Assembly (NCBI GenBank): GCA_944389545.1
Contig: CALXMT010000018.1
Coordinates: forward strand, 1-47,691
Reading direction: 5' to 3'
Source of the DNA: an uncultured Kiritimatiellota bacterium
GTDB taxonomy: Bacteria > Verrucomicrobiota > Kiritimatiellia > RFP12 > DVOR01
Length of the DNA: 47,691 nucleotides
Under the pieces are notes generated by a model. The model ran no database searches and was not told the DNA's origin. It saw only the letters and a list, made by a program, of their open reading frames with translations. Positions 24,942 through 33,234 of this stretch are shown here, one piece after another; the stretch's first letter is position 1, and each line of letters starts with the position of its first letter. Made by a program: the position numbers and the translations under genes.

Positions 24942-26368
24942 TGGACAACGTGCTTGAGACCAAAGGAATGTTCCCAGTCTTCCGCCGCTCCGGCTCGGAG
25001 ACGCGGGCGACCCACTACTGCGCCGGGTGCGGCCACGGCATCGTGCACAAACTCCTCTCCGAGGCCTACACCGAGCTGGGCCTGCAGGATCGCACGGTCA
25101 TCGTGAACCCCATCGGCTGCGCCGTCTTCGGCTACTACTATTGGGACGTGGGCGGCGTGAGCGCGGGCCACGGTCAGGCGCCCAGCATGGCCACCGCTAT
25201 CAGCCGTCTGCGCGACAAAGCCATCGTCATCTCCTACCAGGGCGACGGCGACCTGGCGGCCATCGGCCTGGGCCACACCCTGCAGGCGGCGGCCCGCGGC
25301 GAGCACATGGCCGTCTTCTTCGTCAACAACTCCATCTACGGCATGACCGGCGGCCAGATGGCCCCCACCACCCTCATCGGCCAGAAGACCACCACCTCGC
25401 CCCTCGGCCGCAACCCCGCGACCGACGGCATGCCCCTGCACCTCTGCGAGCTCGTCAACGCCCTGCGCCTGCCCGTCTACATCGAGCGCGTCTCCGTGGC
25501 CGACACGCCCCGCATCATGCAGGCCCGCAAGGCCATCCGCAAGGCCCTCGAGATCCAGCGCGACCGCAAGGGCTACGCCTTCGTCGAGATCCTCTCGCCC
25601 TGCCCCACCAGCGTGGGCCTCAAGCCTCTCGACGCCGCCAAGTTCGTCATCGAGCAGATGGAGAAGGAATATCCTCTCGGCTGCCTGCGCGACCGCACCG
25701 CCGAGGCACCCGTCCGCCCCGAGCCCAAGCCGTGGGTCAAGCTCGCCGAGTTCTTCGGCGACGATGGCCGCGAGGAGCCCCATCCCGAGGCCTCCGAGGT
25801 CAAGGAACGCCACTTCAAGTTCACCGGCTTCGGCGGCCAGGGCATCCTCTCGCTCGGCCTCGTGGTGGCCGACGCCGCCCGCGCCCTCGGCCTCCAGACC
25901 ACCTGGCTCCCCAGCTACGGCCCCGAACAACGCGGCGGCGACGCCCAGTGCACCGTCGTCACCTCCACCCACCTCATCGGCGCCCCCGCCGTGGAGCACC
26001 CCGAGCTCCTGGTGGTGATGAACCAGGCCGCCTGCGGCAAGCACCTGCACACCGTCCGCCCCGGCGGCCTCGCCCTCGTCGACGCCACCGTGCGCGTCGA
26101 CCCCGCCGAGATTCCCGAAGGCGTCCGCGTCGTCCAGATTCCGGCCATCGACATCGCGACCGCCGCCGGCGTCCCCAAGGCCGCCAACGTCGCCATGCTC
26201 GGCGGCCTCATCGCCCTCGACGCCCTGGGCATCCCCCAGCAGCTCCTCTTCGAGGCCCTCGAGCGCTCCTTCGCCAAGAAGCCCGCCCTCATCCCCGCCA
26301 ACAAGACCGTCCTCCAAAACGCCATCGACCACTGCCGCCACCACGGCCTCACCGGCGAACTGCCCTGA
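24941..26368 (+). CDS. Fused beta-gamma subunit of 2-oxoacid:ferredoxin oxidoreductase
   Basis: A 475-residue fusion. Residues 1 to about 285 are the beta subunit that binds TPP pyrophosphate (CAGCGHG near residue 27, GDGDLAAIG, VNNSIYGMTGGQ). Residues about 290-475 are the gamma subunit (FTGFGGQGILSLG, SYGPEQRGG). The two are separate genes in most Vor/Kor operons; the linker here is a charged stretch (DDGREEPHPEASEVKER). ATG 24941 overlaps the alpha stop by one base and AAGGAGG lies just upstream. With the preceding two genes it makes a complete enzyme from three polypeptides. Confidence 0.88.
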   Translation: MDNVLETKGMFPVFRRSGSETRATHYCAGCGHGIVHKLLSEAYTELGLQDRTVIVNPIGCAVFGYYYWDVGGVSAGHGQAPSMATAISRLRDKAIVISYQGDGDLAAIGLGHTLQAAARGEHMAVFFVNNSIYGMTGGQMAPTTLIGQKTTTSPLGRNPATDGMPLHLCELVNALRLPVYIERVSVADTPRIMQARKAIRKALEIQRDRKGYAFVEILSPCPTSVGLKPLDAAKFVIEQMEKEYPLGCLRDRTAEAPVRPEPKPWVKLAEFFGDDGREEPHPEASEVKERHFKFTGFGGQGILSLGLVVADAARALGLQTTWLPSYGPEQRGGDAQCTVVTSTHLIGAPAVEHPELLVVMNQAACGKHLHTVRPGGLALVDATVRVDPAEIPEGVRVVQIPAIDIATAAGVPKAANVAMLGGLIALDALGIPQQLLFEALERSFAKKPALIPANKTVLQNAIDHCRHHGLTGELP

Positions 26369-26384
26369 CCGAAAGGAGTCCCCC

Positions 26385-27062
26385 ATGCTCAACATCGTCC
26401 AAGACATCGACAACCGCGTCGCCATCCGCCGCGCCCTCATCTCCGTCTCCGACAAGACCGGGCTCGACGCCTTTGTCCCCGCCCTCCTCGAGTCGTGCCC
26501 CGAGCTCGTCATCCTCTCGACCGGCGGCACCTACGCCGCCATCAAGGCCCTCCTCAAGCCCGGCCAGGAAGACCGCCTCCAGGCCGTCTCCGACTACACC
26601 GGCCAGCCCGAGATGCAGGGCGGCCTCGTCAAGACCCTCGACTTCAAGATCTACATGGGCCTCCTCTCCGAGACCTACAACGACGCCCACCAGGCCGACA
26701 TGCGCCGCCTCGACGCCGACCCCATCGACCTCGTCGTCGTCAACCTCTACCCCTTCAAGAACACCGTCGCCGTCCCCGGCGTCACCCCCGAGCAGGCCCG
26801 CACCAACATCGACATCGGCGGCCCCTGCATGGTCCGCGCCTCCGCCAAAAACTACCTCCGCGTCGCCTCCGTCACCGACCCCGCCGACTACCCCCGCCTC
26901 GCCAAGGAGCTCGCCGAGCACAACGGCACCCTCGGCCTCGACACCCGCTTCTACCTCATGAAGAAGGCCTTCGCACACACCGCCGACTACGACACCGCCA
27001 TCGCCTCCTTCTTCGCCAAGACCGCCCCCGAGGCCGTCAACGCCACCTACTGCCTCCACTAA
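26385..27062 (+). CDS. purH: IMP cyclohydrolase (N-terminal half of PurH only)
   Basis: A 225-residue protein corresponding only to the IMP cyclohydrolase (MGS-like) domain of PurH, which closes FAICAR to IMP in purine synthesis. Visible signatures are LISVSDKTGLDAF, ILSTGGTYAAI, DFKIYMGLL (the place of the usual HPKIHGGLL), VVVNLYPF and NIDIGGPCMVRASAKN. The family's AICAR formyltransferase half (another 300 residues) is absent and the stop codon is clean, so it is a stand-alone enzyme, not a truncation by frameshift. A separate formyltransferase must exist elsewhere if the pathway is complete. AAAGGAG precedes ATG 26385. It lies 16 nt after the oxidoreductase and 15 nt before a restriction gene. 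Confidence 0.85.
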   Translation: MLNIVQDIDNRVAIRRALISVSDKTGLDAFVPALLESCPELVILSTGGTYAAIKALLKPGQEDRLQAVSDYTGQPEMQGGLVKTLDFKIYMGLLSETYNDAHQADMRRLDADPIDLVVVNLYPFKNTVAVPGVTPEQARTNIDIGGPCMVRASAKNYLRVASVTDPADYPRLAKELAEHNGTLGLDTRFYLMKKAFAHTADYDTAIASFFAKTAPEAVNATYCLH

Positions 27063-27077
27063 GGGAGGAATTGGGCA

Positions 27078-27833
27078 ATGCTGGAACGTGATTTCGAGCA
27101 AACACTGGAAAGAAAAGTCTTTGACTATTGGAAACGCCAACTGGCGGATTCTGACTTCCACGCGGACGTCTACAAAAGGGCGACCGCCAAAGAAGGCGGC
27201 CACCAGTTGGCGGATATGGTCGATGAACTGACGACTAGCGTTTTGCGTGCGGAATTTCCCTCCAAGACAGGTGCCCAATATGGCAAGACAGGGAAACGAT
27301 CCCGCAGCATGGGTGATATTTGGGTGCGAAACAACGCAAAAGTCTGGCATCCTCTCAATGTAAAGACAGGCCTCGTCGGCTCCGAAAGCCAACCCAACCT
27401 TGTCTCGCTTAAAAAGCTGCTTAAGGCGTTGTTGAATCGTCAGATCGACGCTTACTATCTGCTCTTTGTCAAATTCGCTGTTGATGCCTCCCGCCACACT
27501 GTGGCTCCTTTTGTGTTCCTGACGGATTTGTTGGATTGGCTTGCCTTTGGTGACAAAAAGTTCATTACGTTTGCCGCCGGGACAGGGCAATTGATGCTTA
27601 ATGCGAAAAAATTCTTCCCGGCCGTATCCGAGGGTAACCTCCCGCCGAAAAATCAACCCATGCAGACTAAGTTGGAAGCCCTTTTCGCGCTCTACGAGTA
27701 CGGCGAACGTTGCTTGCGCGAGAATCGGGAGGAAGATTTGCGCGCTTATCGTGAACGCTTCGCGCAGTTCCGGCAAGTGTCGGCGCCGTTTGCCGTTGAT
27801 CCTCAGGCTCAAGCACTTTTGGGCGTTCAATGA
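27078..27833 (+). CDS. Putative type II restriction endonuclease
   Basis: A 251-residue protein directly before, and overlapping by 4 nt, an N6-adenine methyltransferase; this pairing is the main evidence. A PD-(D/E)XK-like core is visible as Asp80 (SMGDIWV) and Asn94-Val-Lys96 (HPLNVKTG), with Asn in the place of the usual acidic residue. I do not recognise its specificity family. GGGAGGAA precedes ATG 27078. Both R-M genes have clearly lower GC and different codon use from purH upstream and the acetyltransferase downstream, which suggests they were inserted together into an existing gene string. Confidence 0.7.
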   Translation: MLERDFEQTLERKVFDYWKRQLADSDFHADVYKRATAKEGGHQLADMVDELTTSVLRAEFPSKTGAQYGKTGKRSRSMGDIWVRNNAKVWHPLNVKTGLVGSESQPNLVSLKKLLKALLNRQIDAYYLLFVKFAVDASRHTVAPFVFLTDLLDWLAFGDKKFITFAAGTGQLMLNAKKFFPAVSEGNLPPKNQPMQTKLEALFALYEYGERCLRENREEDLRAYRERFAQFRQVSAPFAVDPQAQALLGVQ

Positions 27834-29518
27834 GCCAAGCCAAGACCCAACGCGAAGCCAAGCGACAATTAGGGCAATTCCTGACGCCTCCAGATGTCGC
27901 AAAGGCAATCGTTGCCAAACTCCCCATCAGAATCGACGAGATGGTGTTGGAGCCGTCTTTCGGGACGGGAGCCTTTCTCTTTGCCCTTCGAGACAAGTTG
28001 GCGCAAACCCATTCGGCGGAGGAGATGGCGCTTTGGACGAAGACTCGGGTGGAGGGCTGTGAGCTTGACGAGAAAGCCTATGCGCTGTTCCGTGCACAGT
28101 GGGGCGAGGCCGGGCAATGCATCCAGGGCGACTTCTTCCGATTCTGGATGCCGACCTACGACAAACGGCGCTACTTCAGTGAAATAACGCCGCGCTATGA
28201 TTGGGTCATCGGCAACCCGCCCTTTGGCGGAACCATCGAGCCTGAACTCCAAGATCGCTTGGATGGCCTGTACGGCTTTCGGCATGGACGGAAAATCAAA
28301 AAGGAAACCTACGCCTTTTTCATCATCAAGTCACTGGATCTGCTCAAGCCTGGCGGGCGGTTGGTCTTCATCTGTAGCGACACCTTGCTCTCCATCAACA
28401 CGATGCGCGGCTTGCGCGACTATCTGTTGGATACTTGCGCAGTCTCTGTGGAGCGACTCCCCGGCCTCTTTGATGAAACGCAACAGCCGATGGTCGTCCT
28501 TTCCCTTACAAAAGGGGGCGCGGGGCTGACCGTATTCGGCAATGTGCTTGCCCGTGAATTGGTTGATTCCACGCCAAACGCCAGTTGGCTTATTACGCCC
28601 ACGCTCTCCCGTTACTTCACTGGGCCTGTCTTGGGAGACTTTGTCGTCGCGACTTCGGGAATGACGGTCGGACGCAATGAACTGTTTCTGCGCGAACTCC
28701 GAAACGGCCAGATTGAGGAACCCTATGCGTTCTCGTTTGCCGAACGCCCCATTACCTTGGCGCTTCGCCAATCTCAAGCCAGATTGGGAGTTCTCTCTTC
28801 TGCTCAAGTCCGCAAGATACAAGCGCAAGAGCAAGCAGGTGAAACGGAAGCTTGTCTCACCGTTGTGAAACGTGAAGTCCCGCTCTCCCTACCTTTCCCA
28901 CACCCCGACTACGCCCTGTACAACAAAGCCGTCTCCGCCCTTGTCTATGCGCCCCCCACGCATGTCATCTATTGGAAGGACGATGGGCGTGCCGTTTACA
29001 CCTTTAAGAAGACCGGCCCGTGGTACCTGCACGGTGTCGGAGGCAAGCCCTATTTCGGTCGCGAGGGAATCACCTGGCAGCTCATCTCCTCTCGCCTCAA
29101 TGTCCGTTACCTTCCGCCCGGCTACATCTTGGATTCCGGAGCTCCCTGTGCGTTCCTGCGCCCTGGCGTACACCCTGACGAACTCTTTTTCATCATGGGA
29201 TGGTGCCTTACGGATATCTGCAATGTTATCCTTAAGACCGTTATCAACCACACCCGCAACATCCAGTCCAAAGACTTTGAGCGCCTGCCTTATCCCACTT
29301 GGGTCTCACCGGAAAGCAAGCGCGACATCATCGCTTTCGTCAAACGCCTGCTTGTCCGGGCAAGAGATGGGGTTCGCTTCCATCACGATTCCCCGGAGCT
29401 TCGTATGCTTGACGACTGGTTCGCTTGCGAATCAGAATCACCGGGCAATGCCATTTTGTCTCAGAGTCATACTCCCAAGCACGCACAACAGTTGACGCTT
29501 GCGCTTGAATGCGTATGA
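27830..29518 (+). CDS. N6-adenine DNA methyltransferase of a type II R-M system
   Basis: A 562-residue gamma-class methyltransferase. AdoMet motif I is EPSFGTGAF (residues 41-49), preceded by the GQFLTPPDVA segment typical of this class; the catalytic motif IV is NPPF (129-132). The second half is the target-recognition region. It methylates adenine to protect sites from the partner nuclease encoded just upstream. ATG 27830 overlaps the nuclease stop (ATGA). Specificity cannot be read from the sequence. Confidence 0.88.
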   Translation: MSQAKTQREAKRQLGQFLTPPDVAKAIVAKLPIRIDEMVLEPSFGTGAFLFALRDKLAQTHSAEEMALWTKTRVEGCELDEKAYALFRAQWGEAGQCIQGDFFRFWMPTYDKRRYFSEITPRYDWVIGNPPFGGTIEPELQDRLDGLYGFRHGRKIKKETYAFFIIKSLDLLKPGGRLVFICSDTLLSINTMRGLRDYLLDTCAVSVERLPGLFDETQQPMVVLSLTKGGAGLTVFGNVLARELVDSTPNASWLITPTLSRYFTGPVLGDFVVATSGMTVGRNELFLRELRNGQIEEPYAFSFAERPITLALRQSQARLGVLSSAQVRKIQAQEQAGETEACLTVVKREVPLSLPFPHPDYALYNKAVSALVYAPPTHVIYWKDDGRAVYTFKKTGPWYLHGVGGKPYFGREGITWQLISSRLNVRYLPPGYILDSGAPCAFLRPGVHPDELFFIMGWCLTDICNVILKTVINHTRNIQSKDFERLPYPTWVSPESKRDIIAFVKRLLVRARDGVRFHHDSPELRMLDDWFACESESPGNAILSQSHTPKHAQQLTLALECV

Positions 29519-29556
29519 CGACTGTTCTAAAGTACACGTTGCCATAGGAGACCGCC

Positions 29557-30120
29557 ATGCGCTACACAGCGGATGACTTTCTGGAGACGGCCGGCCCGAA
29601 GGAGCTGGACGAAATCGCCCGCGCCCGGGAGCTGACCCGCGCCTACGCCGCCACGGACTACCGCGACGCCGCAGGCCGCCGCGCCCTCCTCGAGGAGCTC
29701 CTCGGCGCCATCGGCGAGAACGTCGCCATCGACACCCCCTTCCACTGCGACCACGGCAAGAACATCTTCCTGGGCAACGATATCGTCATCGGCATGGACT
29801 GCATCTTCATCGACAACGCCCCCATCCGCGTGGGCGACCGCGCGATGATTGCCTCCGGCGTCCAGCTCTGCACCGCCAGCCACCCCATCCGCCCCGCCGA
29901 ACGCCTCCTCGACGCCCGCCCCACCTTCTTCCGCACCTACGCCCAGCCCATCGTCGTCGGCCCCGGCGCCTGGATCGGCGCACGCGCCGTCGTCCTCCCC
30001 GGCGTCACCATCGGCGAGAACGCGGTCGTCGGCCCCGGCAGCGTCGTCACCAAAGACGTCCCGCCCAACACCGTCGTCGTCGGCAACCCCGCCCGCGTCA
30101 TCCGCACCTTCGAGCCATGA
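29557..30120 (+). CDS. Maa/LacA-type sugar O-acetyltransferase
   Basis: A 187-residue left-handed beta-helix acetyltransferase. It has the N-terminal helical cap of the maltose/galactoside acetyltransferase family (ELTRAYAATDYRD), then hexapeptide-repeat strands (NIFLGNDIVIGMDCIFIDNAPIRVG) and the catalytic His in TASHPI. The C-terminal coils VVVGPGAWIGARAVVLPGVTIG and the end VVVGNPARVIR are standard. It transfers acetyl from acetyl-CoA to a sugar hydroxyl, possibly as detoxification. AGGAG lies 6 nt before ATG 29557. It overlaps the PHP gene by 4 nt. Confidence 0.9.
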   Translation: MRYTADDFLETAGPKELDEIARARELTRAYAATDYRDAAGRRALLEELLGAIGENVAIDTPFHCDHGKNIFLGNDIVIGMDCIFIDNAPIRVGDRAMIASGVQLCTASHPIRPAERLLDARPTFFRTYAQPIVVGPGAWIGARAVVLPGVTIGENAVVGPGSVVTKDVPPNTVVVGNPARVIRTFEP

Positions 30121-30947
30121 TCGACCTGCACACCCACTCCACCTCCAGCGACGGCAGCCTGTCGCCCCGCGAACTCGCCCGCGCCGGCAAGGCCGCCGGG
30201 CTCGACGTCATGGCCCTCACCGACCACGACTGCGCCAAAGGCGTCGACGACTTCCTCGACGAGTGCGCCGCCATCGGCCTCACCGGCGTGCCCGGCATCG
30301 AGCTCTCCGCCGAGGTCCCCAACGGACAGCTCCACCTCGTCGGCCTCGCCTTTGACCCGCACGACCTCGCCCTCACCGCCAAGTTCGCCGCTCTCCTTGA
30401 TGGCCGCGCCGCCCGCAACCGCGCCATCCTCCAAGCCTTCCAAGACAACGCCATCCCCCTCTCCTGGGACGAGGTCCGCGCCTTCGCCGGCGACGAACTC
30501 GTCAGCCGCGTCCACTTCGCACAGGCCCTCGTCGCCAAAGGCCTCGCCGCCGACGTGAAGGACGCCTTCGCCCGTTTCCTCGGCAAGGGCGCCCTCTGCT
30601 ATCGCAACCGCTTCCGCTACGCCCCCGCCGACTGCATCGCCATGGTTCATGCCGCCGGCGGCGTCGCCGTCATGGCCCACCCCCTCAGCCTCGAACCCGA
30701 CCTCGCGGCCCTCGAGCCCAAAATCGCCGCCCTCCGCGACCTCGGCCTCGACGCGATGGAGTGCTTCTACTCCACCTATGATGTCGAGACCACCGTCGCT
30801 CTCCTGCGCATCGCCAAACGCCTTGGCCTCGTCCCCTCCGTCGCCAGCGACTTCCACGGCGCCCCCAAGCCCGACATCTTCCTCGGCCGCCTCCCCGTCT
30901 CCCCCGACACCGAATCCCGCCTCCGCACCCTCCTCCGCCTCCGCTAA
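30117..30947 (+). CDS. PHP-domain phosphoesterase (RNase AM/YciV-like)
   Basis: A 276-residue PHP protein with the metal motifs DLHTHSTSSDG, ALTDHDCAKG, PGIELSAE, AHPLSL and SDFHG. This is the arrangement of the YciV/TrpH group, which hydrolyses nucleoside 3',5'-bisphosphates and 5' ends of short RNAs. It is coupled by ATGA to the acetyltransferase. After its stop codon the phrase CCTCCACGAAGACAC starts the next module mosaic. Confidence 0.88.
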   Translation: MIDLHTHSTSSDGSLSPRELARAGKAAGLDVMALTDHDCAKGVDDFLDECAAIGLTGVPGIELSAEVPNGQLHLVGLAFDPHDLALTAKFAALLDGRAARNRAILQAFQDNAIPLSWDEVRAFAGDELVSRVHFAQALVAKGLAADVKDAFARFLGKGALCYRNRFRYAPADCIAMVHAAGGVAVMAHPLSLEPDLAALEPKIAALRDLGLDAMECFYSTYDVETTVALLRIAKRLGLVPSVASDFHGAPKPDIFLGRLPVSPDTESRLRTLLRLR

Positions 30948-31294
30948 TCGTCCTCCACGAAGACACAAAGGAACGCAAGGGCCTGGGCACTTCACCGTTC
31001 GGCCCTGCGGGCCTCACTACCGTGCCCATCCCTTGCGTTTCTAGTGTTTTCGGGAAGCAGCATCCGTCGCCTTGGGCACGTCGCAGACGTGCCTGCGGGT
31101 GCAGGGGAGATTGGAAGCTTGGAAGTTTAGAGGTTTGGAGGCTTGGCTTTCTCGGTGGGGCTCCGCCCCACACCCCTACAATTCCTCCGTCGCCCGTTTA
31201 CCGGGCGCTCTGTTCTCCGTGGCCGTGGAAGGTTTGCGGCTTCGCCGCTGCACGCTCTGTTCTCCGTTCTCCGGGGCGGCTTTGCCGCCCCTTT
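30948..31294. repeat. Intergenic module mosaic with nested palindrome
   Basis: No gene is seen. It holds the CCACGAAGACACAAAGG words, nested palindrome (AACGCAAGGG 30972-30981, CCCTTGCGTT 31030-31039, inner GGCCC-TGC-GGGCC), GGCACGTC-GCA-GACGTGCC, CTTGGAAG 8-mers, GTGGGGC-TCC-GCCCCAC, GCCCG-TTTAC-CGGGC, GTGGAAGGTTTG with GCGGC-TTC-GCCGC, TTCTCCG heptamers and GGGGCGGC-TTT-GCCGCCCC. Confidence 0.85.
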
Positions 31295-31303
31295 TGCTAT
31301 ACT
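31295..31303 (+). promoter_or_regulatory. Extended -10 promoter TGCTATACT at a leaderless start
   Basis: TATACT is followed by only six bases (GAAGTC) before ATG 31310, so the predicted first transcribed base is the A of the start codon. Confidence 0.7.
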
Positions 31304-31309
31304 GAAGTC

Positions 31310-32026
31310 ATGAAGGCTTATCTCATCAATCTGGGACGATCGCCGGGGCGGCTGGCCGCGGCGGACGCGGCGCTCCGTACGGCAGGGGTGGCCTATGAAC
31401 GCGTGGAGGGCGTGGATGGACGCGCGCTCGACGCACAGGCCTTGCGGGCGGCGGCGAACCGCGTGCGTTTCCGGTTGATCTATGGCGCCTGGCCGAGCGC
31501 GGGGACCGTCGGCTGTGCGCTGTCGCACCAAGCGGTCTACCGGCGGATGCTCGCGAAGGACGTGCCCCTGGCCTTGGTCTTTGAGGACGACATCGCCATC
31601 CCCGACCCGGAGGCCTTTCGGCGGACGCTGGCGGCCATCGCACAGGACAACGACCCCGCGGTGCCGACGGCGTGGCGCTTGGAGCACCGTCCCACGGATC
31701 CGCCCATGGCGGGGGAAGGCTTTTGGCCCGCGAAGCCGGGCGTCTGCGGGGCGTGCGCCTACGCGGTGAACCTGGCCGGGGCGCGCCTCTTGGCACGCGC
31801 GAATCGGGCCCCGATTGTGGCCTTGGCGGACGATTGGCCGCGTTTTGGGCGGTTGGGGCTGCGGGCGCTGACGGTTTGGCCGGCGCCCTGCCGGGAGAGC
31901 GGGGCCGATTCCACCATCGGCAAAGCGGCACGCCCGCGTCCGCCGTGGCGGGTGGCCCTCTGGCGCCTCATCCGCGCCCTGGGCCGCGCCATCGATGCCT
32001 GCCTCATCCCCCTCACCGGTCGCTGA
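31310..32026 (+). CDS. Glycosyltransferase family 25 protein
   Basis: A 238-residue protein of the LPS glycosyltransferase family GT25. It begins with YLINLGRSPGRL, contains GTVGCALSHQAVYRRML and the metal-binding LVFEDDIAIPD, and ends with a basic amphipathic segment (RPPWRVALWRLIRALGRA) that could bind the inner face of the membrane. GT25 enzymes add galactose or a similar sugar to LPS or glycoproteins. It is monocistronic, with no Shine-Dalgarno. Confidence 0.85.
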   Translation: MKAYLINLGRSPGRLAAADAALRTAGVAYERVEGVDGRALDAQALRAAANRVRFRLIYGAWPSAGTVGCALSHQAVYRRMLAKDVPLALVFEDDIAIPDPEAFRRTLAAIAQDNDPAVPTAWRLEHRPTDPPMAGEGFWPAKPGVCGACAYAVNLAGARLLARANRAPIVALADDWPRFGRLGLRALTVWPAPCRESGADSTIGKAARPRPPWRVALWRLIRALGRAIDACLIPLTGR

Positions 32027-32085
32027 GGCACCATCAAAAGACGCCTTCGATACCCCTCCAAAACGGACCCCAGAAGGGGGCCTTT

Positions 32086-32190
32086 TGAGACCCTATAGTG
32101 GTCCGAGGTCAACCACTATAGGGGTCGGGGTCGAGACCCTATAGTGGTCCGACCCGAAACCCTTAAGGGTCCGCGAAAGACCTTTTAGGG
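32086..32190. repeat. Inverted copy of the CTATAG/TTAAGG palindrome array
   Basis: GAGACCCTATAGTGGTC occurs twice, with AACCACTATAGGGGTCG between and ACCCTTAAGGGTCCGCG at the end. Read on the minus strand it follows 15797-15880 module by module. It lies between the convergent ends of the GT25 and PEP-CTERM genes. Confidence 0.85.
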
Positions 32191-32218
32191 AGGGAAACCG
32201 GAACGCCCGGCCATAAAC

Positions 32219-32248
32219 AAAAAAGCCCCGACCGGTGAGGTCGGAGCT
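32219..32248 (-). terminator. Intrinsic terminator of the second PEP-CTERM gene
   Basis: On the minus strand AGCTCCGACC pairs with GGTCGGGGCT (one G-U pair) around a 5-nt loop and is followed by a T-run, 20 nt after the stop codon. Confidence 0.85.
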
Positions 32249-32267
32249 CTTTGAGTCTGAACGACTT

Positions 32268-32960
32268 TTAGGCCACGCGGCGGCGGAGCGCCACACCGGC
32301 CACACCCAGCGCCAACAGCGCCAGCGCCGTCGGCTCAGGGAGAATGGTCGTCCCATTATCGCTCAGCCACGCAATCTGATCCGCGGTGAGAGCCCCGTTG
32401 TAACCGGACATCTGCTCCAACTTGAAGAAGTCCGAAACGTCTGTGCCAGCACCATAGGAGTGAACATCTGTGATGTTGAAGCTCGCCGGAGCTTCCGTCT
32501 TCGTACCCGTGAAGGTCCCGATCACCGTGTTGTCGATGTAGCAGGTGGCGGTCAACGTATCCGTAGCGTCATCGTAGTTGTAAACGATGGCAAGCAGATA
32601 CTGCTGGCTTGCCTCCGTGGTGACCGTGGAGGTTCCGGTTTCAAACGAAGTGTCGCCTTGTCCAGCCGTAACACCAAGGGCCTTGCCGTCGGAAGAGCCA
32701 TTCTCATCTGCCATACGGAAGGTCGTCCCGGGTGCGTTTCCCGTGTAAGAGGTGTGCAACCCATCCTGAACCGTGAAGATGGAGGAACGGTTGTTGTTAA
32801 ACGTGGCGGGCGTGGAGACAACAGCAACGACGCTACCGCACCCATTGGTGAGGTTAAGCGTCTTGTCGCTGGTGTCGGTCGACGTCCACTGAACGGAGAC
32901 CGCCTGGGCGGCGCCCAGAGCGAGTGCGGCGAAGGCCGCGGTGAGGAATGTACGTTTCAT
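32268..32960 (-). CDS. Secreted PEP-CTERM protein (LamG-like?)
   Basis: A 230-residue exported protein with a Sec signal (MKRTFLTAAFAALALGAAQA), a beta-rich domain, and a C-terminal PEP-CTERM anchor (PEPTALALLALGVAGVAL, then RRRVA). The segment YLLAIVYNYDDATDTLTATCY, followed by a DQIAWLSDNG stretch just before the anchor, resembles concanavalin-like/LamG domains in which a buried strand precedes the end; this is a weak resemblance. Its anchor differs from that at 4088 by only a few residues although the ectodomains are unrelated. An exosortase elsewhere in the genome is expected to process it. Confidence 0.83.
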   Translation of the reverse strand: MKRTFLTAAFAALALGAAQAVSVQWTSTDTSDKTLNLTNGCGSVVAVVSTPATFNNNRSSIFTVQDGLHTSYTGNAPGTTFRMADENGSSDGKALGVTAGQGDTSFETGTSTVTTEASQQYLLAIVYNYDDATDTLTATCYIDNTVIGTFTGTKTEAPASFNITDVHSYGAGTDVSDFFKLEQMSGYNGALTADQIAWLSDNGTTILPEPTALALLALGVAGVALRRRVA

Positions 32961-33204
32961 GTGGAGGAGGTTCTCCTATCGCCCGGGGGTTACGGCGGTG
33001 GGCATGGGGCGAAAAGACGTGCCCGTCGTCGATGCCTCGTACGTGGTCGTAGGATACCTGCCCAATGACACCGACACGGGCACGCGATAGCGCGTGCACG
33101 CGCTTGGACAGTTGGGCGAAAGTTCCTACGTTTCGTACGATGTCCTTTGTGCGTTTGCACAAACCGTTGCATTGGCTCACCCAATGCGTGACAATAGAAT
33201 AGCA
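32961..33204 (-). promoter_or_regulatory. Long structured 5' leader and -10 box TGCTATTCT
   Basis: The extended -10 (33196-33204, minus strand) lies about 235 nt upstream of the PEP-CTERM start, much farther than at other genes here. The intervening sequence is not one of the common modules and is rich in perfect stems: GCATTGG/CCAATGC, TTTGTGC/GCACAAA, TACG/CGTA and the palindrome GCGCGTGCACGCGC. A regulatory leader or small RNA is possible; no known riboswitch was recognised. Confidence 0.4.
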
Positions 33205-33234
33205 ACATATTCCTCCCAGGTGCAAGTGTTTTCT

